A stretch of 11,091 nucleotides of DNA from the NCBI RefSeq assembly GCF_004359215.1, contig NC_090613.1, forward strand, positions 3,235,326 to 3,246,416, given 5' to 3'. Position numbers and translations under genes: made by a program. Positions 5,851 to 11,091 of this stretch are shown piece by piece. Position 1 is the stretch's first letter. Each line of letters opens with the position of its first letter. The notes beneath the pieces are model-generated. The model was not told the DNA's origin. It saw only the letters and a list, made by a program, of their open reading frames with translations, and ran no database searches. Source of the DNA: Bremia lactucae (taxonomy: Eukaryota; Oomycota; Peronosporomycetes; Peronosporales; Peronosporaceae).

Positions 5851-7188
5851 TCAGTTGTGAGTATTGCGCTGCACAATAAGCCCGAGACGAATTCCCCAGG
5901 CCTCTCTTGGCCAAGAATCAGCGGACGGAATCACAAAGTCGTCAGGAACTTCACTTTTACCGCCAGACTGCAGTGCATAAACATCAATCAGTGGAACAAC
6001 GCGATTCAGCCACGCGCGTCTAGAAAGTCTCAAATTGAACCCCAACGTATCCAATACATCGGCATTGCGACCAAAATACCTAAAATACGTTCCTCGACTC
6101 CGCATCTCACTGCAAATGACTCCTAACCTTATCCCCCACGCCTGTTCTGGCCACGGGAATTCGCTTGGTACTATAAAATCCCGGAATATGTTGCCATTCT
6201 TAAAAATTTGATGATAAACGCGAACACTTGGAAGAATATTTTGGTACCAAACTGCCTCGCTGCGACTCCAAGCAAATCCCATTTTATCAAGGATATCTTT
6301 GCTGCGGGCAGCTTGCTTCACGTACGCATGTTTTAATCGAACGTCACTTACAATCTGGCCGAGAGAAATGCCCCACGCTCTCTTTGGCCACGGATGGCAA
6401 GATGGAATTTTAAAATTTTGTCGGACAATACAGTGACCAAATTCTTGTTGATGAATTTTAAGCGAAGGAATGATCTTTTCCGTCCAATCACGCTCCGGAA
6501 TAGTCGTAAAACAGAAATTTATCTTTTCCAAATCCTTTTTCGATTGGGCCATTTGAGAAGCATAGGCTTTTCCTGCTCGCATATCAACAACTGTGGCCCC
6601 CAGGCGTCTTCCCCACGCAGATATGGGCCATGCCGCATCTCCTTCTGGTACCACAAAAAAGTGCGGAACATCACTGTGATCGTACAGCTTTTTAAACTGG
6701 CGTAGACTCGGCAATACCTCGGCGTCCCATTTATATTGCGTGACGTCCTCCACGAAGCCTAATTTGCCAAGTCCATCAATTAATTCCTCCGAGAGAGCTT
6801 GTTTACTTTCTTGATGCTTGTATCTCTTGCGAATGCGATGAACTACCTGTCCGAGTCTCCAGCCCCACAAACTTTGTGGCCAGCTCAGATCATTAGATGG
6901 AACAATGAACGCCTGTGGCACTAAAAGATTTCGAAACTTTTCCTTGTATATCATTAAGCTTGACAGCACTTTTTTATCCCATGTATTTGTTCTTGGACGC
7001 CCTTTCGATTCTCGCCATTTACTAAATTGCGCCACAAACGAGCTACGACTAATCAAATGGCGACTCCAATCGAATCGGCTTGACATATAGCAGTGAGGAA
7101 AGAGATGCGGGCATAAAGTTGCTGTTCTGTTGATCTGATTCCATTTCGCGAGGCGCCATATTCCACGCACCTTCGAGAGTAGTAGCAT
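5851..7188 (-). CDS. Protein with five helicase-associated-domain-like repeats; possible mitochondrial targeting
   Basis: 445 aa from the first in-frame ATG (7188). The N-terminus MLLLSKVRGIWRLAKW is basic, amphipathic and acid-free, as in mitochondrial presequences. Five repeats of 79-84 residues start at Trp 70, 154, 235, 314 and 393. Each has W-x6-(L/P)-S/P-L/I, then (V/I)P, then the signature (S/A/P)WP-x3-WG-x-x-LG, then an R-x-x-x-x-Y stretch and a hydrophobic LG/NF segment. The pattern resembles the helicase-associated (HA) repeat, found at C-termini of bacterial and stramenopile SF2 helicases and expanded as stand-alone arrays in oomycetes and diatoms. No helicase ATPase motifs are present. 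HA repeats are thought to bind nucleic acid, so an organellar nucleic-acid-binding role is an inference. The last repeat stops short, just after GIRLGLIV. Confidence 0.75.
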   Translation of the reverse strand: MLLLSKVRGIWRLAKWNQINRTATLCPHLFPHCYMSSRFDWSRHLISRSSFVAQFSKWRESKGRPRTNTWDKKVLSSLMIYKEKFRNLLVPQAFIVPSNDLSWPQSLWGWRLGQVVHRIRKRYKHQESKQALSEELIDGLGKLGFVEDVTQYKWDAEVLPSLRQFKKLYDHSDVPHFFVVPEGDAAWPISAWGRRLGATVVDMRAGKAYASQMAQSKKDLEKINFCFTTIPERDWTEKIIPSLKIHQQEFGHCIVRQNFKIPSCHPWPKRAWGISLGQIVSDVRLKHAYVKQAARSKDILDKMGFAWSRSEAVWYQNILPSVRVYHQIFKNGNIFRDFIVPSEFPWPEQAWGIRLGVICSEMRSRGTYFRYFGRNADVLDTLGFNLRLSRRAWLNRVVPLIDVYALQSGGKSEVPDDFVIPSADSWPREAWGIRLGLIVQRNTHN

Positions 7189-7446
7189 TGGACGGGAAAA
7201 TGCCAACAAATATTTATTTAAAATAGATTCTTATATACAATTACTATGAACCCAAAATCACATTTTCAGACCATTTGTAGGTAAAATATATGAGCCAGTT
7301 CCTCTGATCCGGCTTCTACGTTGAATCAATGTGTACATTATGTGTATATTCACAATACTTGGCATTTTTTTTAATGTCTCCCATGGCACTTGAGCTCATT
7401 TTGATTTTTAAAAAAAACATGTTGTTCCTTTGAAGTCGAGATGATG
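7189..7446. promoter_or_regulatory. Intergenic region: upstream of the HA-repeat gene and 3' side of D-LDH
   Basis: 258 bp between two minus-strand genes. It should hold the D-LDH terminator region is not here but at the other side of that stop: reading on the minus strand, sequence left of 7447 is downstream of D-LDH and upstream of the HA-repeat ATG. It is AT-rich (TATTTATTTAAAATA near 7210, a run of A at 7410-7417) and shows no recognised motif. Confidence 0.3.
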
Positions 7447-8460
7447 CTATATCTCACTATCTTTGACTTCGTTCACCAATTTCTCCTTAGCATCGTACGC
7501 TTGAATGTTGGCCATGGTAGTATGACCAATATTATTCAGCGCTTCTTTTGTAAAAAAAGCCTGATGACCCGTAATGACAACGTTGGGAAAGGTGAAAAGA
7601 CGAGCAAGGGTCTCATCGGCAATGATCGTATCCGAATGGTCCGAGTATAAGAACTCGCTCTCCCCTTCGACCACATCAAGCCCAACAGACGAAAACTTGC
7701 CGCTCTTCAGGCCATTTACAAGGGCTTTGGTGTTTATTAGCCCACCACGACTAGTATTAATAAGCATGACGCCCTGTTTCATCTTGGCAATCACGTCAGC
7801 GTTAATCGTGTGTTTCGTTGACGGATTCAGCGGACAGTGTAGCGAGATGATGTCCGACTGCGACCAGATCTCATCTTTACTAACATACTCCACGCCATAA
7901 CTTACAGCCTCCGGGTTTTGCTTAACGTCGTAAGCAAGCACTTTGCATCCAAAACCCTTTGCAATGCGAGCAAAAAGAGCGCCGATTTTTCCTGTACCAA
8001 CAATACCCACAGTCTTGCCATGCAGATCAAAACCCAATAGGCCATTGAGACGAAAGTCTTGTTCACGAGTTCGATTATACGAACGATGAATCTTACGATT
8101 AAGCGTTAAGAGAAGAGCAGCAGCATGTTCAGCGACCGCATATGGCGAGTACGCAGGTACACGGATGACCGGCATATTAAGCTCTTTCGCAACCTTTAAG
8201 TCAACCTTGTCGAAACCCGTGCAACGCAAAAAAATTACTTTTGTTCCACCCGCAGCAAGAGTGCGCAAAGCAGCTTCATCGGCAGCGTCGTTCACAAAGA
8301 GGCACACACCTTCGCATCCGTCGGCCAACTTGACCGAGTTGGCATTTAGACGCGTGGAGAAAAACTTGAGCTCGTGCGTAGGAGTGATACCGTCCTCTTT
8401 GGCGATGCGCTCCATTGATTCAATGTCATAGCTTTGCGCAGAGAAATAGGCAATCTTCAT
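7447..8460 (-). CDS. D-lactate dehydrogenase, bacterial LdhA-type (D-2-hydroxyacid dehydrogenase family)
   Basis: 337 aa, full length for the family, from ATG 8460. The enzyme reduces pyruvate to D-lactate with NADH, regenerating NAD+ under fermentation, in the cytosol (no targeting signal seen). The Rossmann motif is GTGKIG (155-160) with Asp 178 at the end of beta-2, indicating NAD rather than NADP. The signature NTSRGG is at 235-240. The catalytic set by comparison with Lactobacillus D-LDH is Arg 238, Glu 267 and His 299, all present. YSPYAVAEHAAALLL (104-118) is the usual conserved helix. The substrate class is well supported by the overall D-LDH pattern (FLRCTGFDKVDL, GLDVVEGE, SDHS). 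This type is mostly bacterial, so an ancient lateral origin is possible. Intronless and divergent from DUSP12 across 166 bp. Confidence 0.9.
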   Translation of the reverse strand: MKIAYFSAQSYDIESMERIAKEDGITPTHELKFFSTRLNANSVKLADGCEGVCLFVNDAADEAALRTLAAGGTKVIFLRCTGFDKVDLKVAKELNMPVIRVPAYSPYAVAEHAAALLLTLNRKIHRSYNRTREQDFRLNGLLGFDLHGKTVGIVGTGKIGALFARIAKGFGCKVLAYDVKQNPEAVSYGVEYVSKDEIWSQSDIISLHCPLNPSTKHTINADVIAKMKQGVMLINTSRGGLINTKALVNGLKSGKFSSVGLDVVEGESEFLYSDHSDTIIADETLARLFTFPNVVITGHQAFFTKEALNNIGHTTMANIQAYDAKEKLVNEVKDSEI

Positions 8461-8626
8461 AGGAGACGACGGCGTTCTGGATCAAATTCAGGAATAATCT
8501 TCAAAAGGCGCAACGGCAAAGAAAAAAAGGAAAATCTATGTTTTTACTATATTTTATTTAGTCCGATGTACCGGAATTGACCCCCAAAATATAATTTGTA
8601 TACTGGTGACTATTTTACGTGACCAC
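8461..8626. promoter_or_regulatory. Bidirectional promoter region between D-LDH and DUSP12
   Basis: 166 bp between divergent ATGs. On the minus strand TCAATTCCGG (8572-8581) loosely resembles the oomycete initiator consensus (YCAWTYY) about 115 nt upstream of the D-LDH start. A T-rich tract on the same strand (8520-8535) lies in the predicted leader. The match is short and may be chance. Confidence 0.3.
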
Positions 8627-9799
8627 ATGTTGCCAATGGAGCTGCCCGTGGTGGACCAACTTTTGGAGCGCCAGAGACACCATCCACCTCTTGATGGGTT
8701 TCCGATGGCTGCGCGTATTGGCGACTTGCCTTTGTTTCTCGGCGAGGCCGGTGCAGCGCAGGTTAATAGTGCGGCAGAGTTGTCGAATGGTTTACTAAAG
8801 TACTATTTGTAAGCACAGGATGCAATTTTTTTAGAGTCCAACACGATTCGAGGTGTCATTGCTTTAGGGACTGGCAACTTGACTGTACAGGTCTTAATCA
8901 TCTAAAATTTGAAGTTTAAAGCTCGTAATGAATCTGATGAAGGTGCTTTATGCTAGCCGTGCGAAGTACTTTTAATCGACATTCTGGATATGGAGGAGGA
9001 ATTGTTGCTGTCCCACTTTAAGGATTGCATTGAATTTTTGCAAAAACATTTAATTCGTGTTGGTACACCTACAGCAGTGCTTGTGCATTGCGCGTATGGA
9101 CAGTCGCGTAGCGCCGCCGTCTGTGTCGCCTTTTTGATGGCTACACAAGGCAAAACTCTGCTGGAAGCATATGACCAAGTGCAGTTGTCACGGCCTTGTA
9201 TCTCGATCAATCCTGGTTTTTTGAGGCAACTAGAGCTTTTTGAGCGGATGGAATTTGACTCAAATGTAATGGGCAGCACAAGTGCACATGCCGAGTTTCG
9301 AACGCTTATGGCAAGGCAGGATCGAATGAAGAAGAGAAAAGCTGCCATAGCCAATATTCCACAGCTCGCACTTCCAGGGACGTCTATGTCCTGCCGCAAG
9401 TGTAACTTTGCGCTTTGTACGGCTAGGAATCAGGTACAACGACATTTGCAATTAGTTGTCCCTTTCAGGAAACCAAACTTATTCTTCACAGTTGATGCAT
9501 AGCCCAGCCAGCGGAGAGCTCTGTAGTGGCATCTTTATCGAACCAATGGAGTGGATGACCAATAGCTCCGAATTCATACAGGATAATGTTGGCAAGCTTT
9601 ATTGTCCCTCGTGCAAGGCAAAACTTGGCTCGTGGAATTGGATCGGGGTCAAGTACGATATGTTACAAAGGTTTCTTAATTTTTTTTTCCGCCGTACTGA
9701 AGCATCTTTGAATTGATGTTGCTTAGATGCAACTGCAAATATTTTGTCAGCCCTGCTTTTCAGCTAGTTCCAAGCAAAACACAAAGTCGCGTGCTGTAG
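8627..9799 (+). CDS. Dual-specificity phosphatase DUSP12/Yvh1-like, five exons
   Basis: Proposed exons: 8627-8761, 8837-8890, 8957-9433, 9492-9652, 9727-9799, giving about 299 aa. The phosphatase domain contains LFLGEAG, TIRGVIALG, general-acid region DILDMEEE, and the loop VHCAYGQSRSA, matching HCxxGxxRS with Cys codon 9089-9091 and Arg 9107-9109. The C-terminal zinc domain of Yvh1 is complete only after splicing: CRKCNFALC, IFIEPMEWM, YCPSCKAKLGSWNW, then CNC...VSPAFQL on the last exon. Yvh1/DUSP12 acts in late 60S ribosome assembly by releasing Mrt4, chiefly through the zinc domain. Exons 3-5 are firm; the exon 1/2 joint is not (several in-frame donor/acceptor pairs between 8751 and 8836), and exon 2 may end at 8884 instead of 8890. 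ATG 8636 is an alternative start. The gene is intron-rich relative to its neighbours. Confidence 0.8.
8762..8836 (+). other. DUSP12 intron 1 (borders uncertain)
   Basis: The two flanking exons share a frame, but stop TAA 8810-8812 lies between them, so an intron of length divisible by three is needed. GT at 8762 to AG at 8836 (75 nt) fits; 8769-8834 (66 nt) and 8790-8834 (45 nt) also fit. A TTTACTAA branch-like site (8790-8798) and an oligo-T run precede the acceptor. Confidence 0.45.
8891..8956 (+). other. DUSP12 intron 2
   Basis: GT at 8891 (or GTACAG at 8885) to TGCTAG ending at 8956, phase 0 at both ends, with ATCTAAAA as a branch-site candidate. Removal joins the GVIALGTGNLT strand to VLLIDILDMEEE as in the DUSP12 family. 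Confidence 0.65.
9434..9491 (+). other. DUSP12 intron 3 (58 nt)
   Basis: CAG|GTACAA at 9434 to TTCACAG ending at 9491, phase 0. It joins ...CTARNQ to LMHSPASGELCSG, restoring the FIEPMEWM zinc-domain segment, which lies in a different frame from the preceding exon. Confidence 0.75.
9653..9726 (+). other. DUSP12 intron 4 (74 nt)
   Basis: GTACGA at 9653 to TGCTTAG ending at 9726, phase 2. It joins SWNWIGV-K-CNCK and restores the last zinc-ligand pair plus the conserved PAFQL segment before stop TAG 9797-9799. Confidence 0.8.
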
Positions 9800-10443
9800 C
9801 ATATTACAATTCGCAATCGAGCGAATACGGATATGTGCATAGAATAAGTGAGTCGAAAAGTCCGTTGTCGTTCTGCATAATTCTTGTCTCTAAGCTGGCT
9901 GTGTTGCCACTTCTGTATATATCAATGGTAATGCTCTTTTCTGATCCCTGCCCGTAGTGCTGCCTTCTACGCGAGCACATCTTTCCTTGTCCTGCTGATA
10001 CTCATGCATTGGCTTAGATGATGAGCTCGCCCATACTAAGCGAAGAGCTAGTTGAATACAGGCACTTTGCGTTCCAATTGTGATCAATTCGAGGTCGCGT
10101 ATGGATAGATTTAAGGAAATTTTGTATTCACAATCCTTTTTTCTTAAATTCACAGCAAATTTTAAAAATCACATCTCTTCCTTAACTCCACACCTTTTCT
10201 GCATTTAGTTTTTGTTAATGTAAGAAGAGCAAAATTAAAAGCTCTCAACATTTTCCGTTTCAACTCCTAATGTTTTTCCCAGATCTGGAATCCCCTCGTT
10301 GGGTACCGTGAAGGTTGTAGAGGATCACGAATTACGTCAGTGATGTGCGTGTCGTGAAAAGGGCAATTTGCATGGACAGTGGTCTTCGAATGATCTGGAT
10401 TGAGTGATCAGTTTATGAGGGGATTTATACAATTATTTTAGTA
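9800..10443. other. Intergenic region with no recognised gene
   Basis: About 640 bp downstream of DUSP12. Short open frames on both strands lack domains, have no plausible start context, and read as chance. I see no tRNA-like box A/box B pair, no rRNA and no long repeat. The AT content rises toward the MITE candidate. Confidence 0.5.
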
Positions 10444-10683
10444 CTCCCTCCGTTCGGAATTAAACGTGACATTTCTCGGGCCTAAACTTTAAGCCCTTCC
10501 AAAATATTACACTTTTGAACAAAATTGTACTTGAAATTGTCAAAATTACTATGAAAAAAATATTTTTAAATTTGTTTTGAAATAATTTAAAAGGGTTCTA
10601 GAATTATTTTCAAAGCTATTTTTGACACTTTAAAATATTCTTTTGAACTTTCAAATTGTCATATATATAATTATCGAAGGGAG
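10444..10683. mobile_element. Stowaway/Tc1-mariner-like MITE candidate (240 bp)
   Basis: The left end CTCCCTCCGTTCGGAATTAA is preceded by TA (10442-10443). The right end, read as reverse complement, starts CTCCCTTCG and continues into AATTAT...TGACAATTT, matching the left end's CTCCCTCCG...AATTAA...TGACATTT as imperfect terminal inverted repeats. The interior is AT-rich and non-coding, and the size suits a MITE. CTCCCTCCGT termini are the hallmark of Stowaway elements, which use TA targets. The right flank does not show an immediate TA, so the end may be eroded or shifted by a few bases. Confidence 0.5.
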
Positions 10684-10878
10684 CCGCTAACCAGCACTCA
10701 CCTTTGGCTAGCCACCACTCACCCCGTTGATATAGAACCCCTAAGCTAAGTTTCATGGCCTTTGATTGGCTGGAACCATAAAATTATAACGAAAAAAATA
10801 ATTTGCCCATTTTTTGGCGTCAATTAACTTTAGATAACACTAATATGTATTGCGAGCATATCTTTCTCGATATATCGC
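10684..10878. other. AT-rich spacer between the MITE and the second retroelement copy
   Basis: No coding signal or RNA gene seen. It holds a short direct repeat at its left end (10686-10723) and otherwise nothing recognised. Confidence 0.4.
10686..10723. repeat. Short direct repeat, two 17 bp units with 21 bp period
   Basis: GCTAACCAGCACTCACC (10686-10702) and GCTAGCCACCACTCACC (10707-10723) match at 15 of 17 positions. They directly follow the MITE candidate's right end and may be part of a transposon terminus or a remnant. Two units are too few to call a tandem array. Confidence 0.55.
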
Positions 10879-11091
10879 GTAACGGATGAGTCTAGCCGTC
10901 ATCCCTCCTAATGTGAATGCACCTATGTGCATCACATACACAAGGGTTGTTCACAAAATGTGAACCACACCCGATTGCTGGGTCTAATTACTTTAATTTA
11001 GTGATTGATCATCCCCTTAAGTACACCAAGTGTACTCTCATTCGAAGGCTCATAGTCAGCTGCCTGACGTCTATCAGGCGACTGTTCCATT
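10879..11091 (-). mobile_element. Second retroelement segment related to the left-end element (partial)
   Basis: Positions 11038-11090 match 3-55 with only a few substitutions, in the same orientation, so the two window ends carry copies of one repeat family. Left of the shared part the sequence again contains inverted repeats: 10884-10889/10899-10904, 10911-10922/10927-10937 (one bulge), 10949-10955/10959-10965, 11020-11026/11030-11036, and 11062-11067/11074-11079. GTAACGGATGAG (10879-10890) resembles the LTR start TGTAACGGGG and may mark an LTR-like end placed close to the gag-like frame, as in an internally deleted copy. The left boundary is uncertain. Confidence 0.5.
10998..11091 (-). CDS. 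Gag-like protein fragment, second copy, ends in a stop
   Basis: Reading leftward from the window edge, the frame repeats MEQSP...QAADYEPSNE of the first copy (with Thr to Arg in the variable middle), continues STLGVLKGMINH, and stops at TAA (11000-10998). The first copy leaves the window still open at this point, so I cannot tell whether the stop is normal or marks truncation. It lies next to a possible LTR-like end, which favours a truncated or internally deleted copy. Confidence 0.45.
   Translation of the reverse strand, partial: MEQSPDRRQAADYEPSNESTLGVLKGMINH

Noticed and set aside
7189..7209. HA-repeat protein start at 7209
   Set aside because: The codon there is TTG; the first in-frame ATG is 7188, and it gives a good presequence.
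8606..8626. DUSP12 start at 8606
   Set aside because: The codon is GTG; in-frame ATGs at 8627 and 8636 are preferred.
8809..8834. GTAAGC...TTAG as DUSP12 intron 1
   Set aside because: Good donor sequence, but 26 nt is too short for splicing and breaks the frame.
9890..10153. Minus-strand 87-codon frame downstream of DUSP12
   Set aside because: No motif, no plausible promoter or conserved feature; length is compatible with chance.

Overview
The window looks like a gene-dense stretch of an oomycete nuclear genome, probably a Peronosporales species (Phytophthora or downy mildew type). This is inferred from content. The genes are mostly intronless or carry 58-75 nt GT-AG introns. Intergenic gaps are very short (58 bp convergent, 87 and 166 bp divergent). 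A protein built of tandem WP...WG-R-LG repeats belongs to a style expanded in oomycetes and other stramenopiles, and genuine eukaryotic families (DUSP12/Yvh1, GH1 with a C-terminal membrane anchor) sit beside a bacterial-type D-lactate dehydrogenase. I cannot name the species.

Layout. Positions 1-858 are the edge of a minus-oriented LTR-retrotransposon-like element: the start of a gag-like reading frame (331 down to 2), a short leader, and a putative 450 bp LTR (409-858) bounded by TGTAACGGGG...CCCCGTTACA. Six genes follow: a GH1 (beta-glucosidase/klotho-like) membrane protein that has lost its catalytic residues (+, 1071-2705); a secreted S33-type serine peptidase (-, 2764-4731); a two-exon, Fyv6/FAM192A-like nuclear protein (+, 4819-5525); a five-repeat helicase-associated-domain-like protein with a possible mitochondrial presequence (-, 5851-7188); a fermentative D-lactate dehydrogenase (-, 7447-8460); and a DUSP12/Yvh1-like phosphatase with a C-terminal zinc domain, rebuilt here from five exons (+, 8627-9799). 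After about 640 bp with nothing recognisable comes a 240 bp Stowaway/mariner-like MITE candidate (10444-10683), a short direct repeat, and then a second copy of the gag-like segment (about 10879-11091) in the same orientation as the first. Related element sequence therefore flanks the gene block on both sides.

The most unusual feature is in the retroelement ends. Positions 22-858 contain at least 21 short inverted repeats (stems mostly 7-11 bp, loops mostly 1-9 nt), many abutting each other. They run through coding sequence, leader and LTR, and the last one ends 17 bp before the LTR boundary; I found no comparable series in the adjoining sequence that I scanned. The related segment at the right end shows the same habit. 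By eye this is far more than chance predicts, and no ordinary feature type explains it.

The genes do not form a pathway. They are housekeeping or secreted functions packed head-to-head and tail-to-tail: the S33 peptidase and the Fyv6-like gene share one short intergenic promoter region, and D-LDH and DUSP12 share another. The GH1 and S33 genes converge with only 58 bp between their stop codons.
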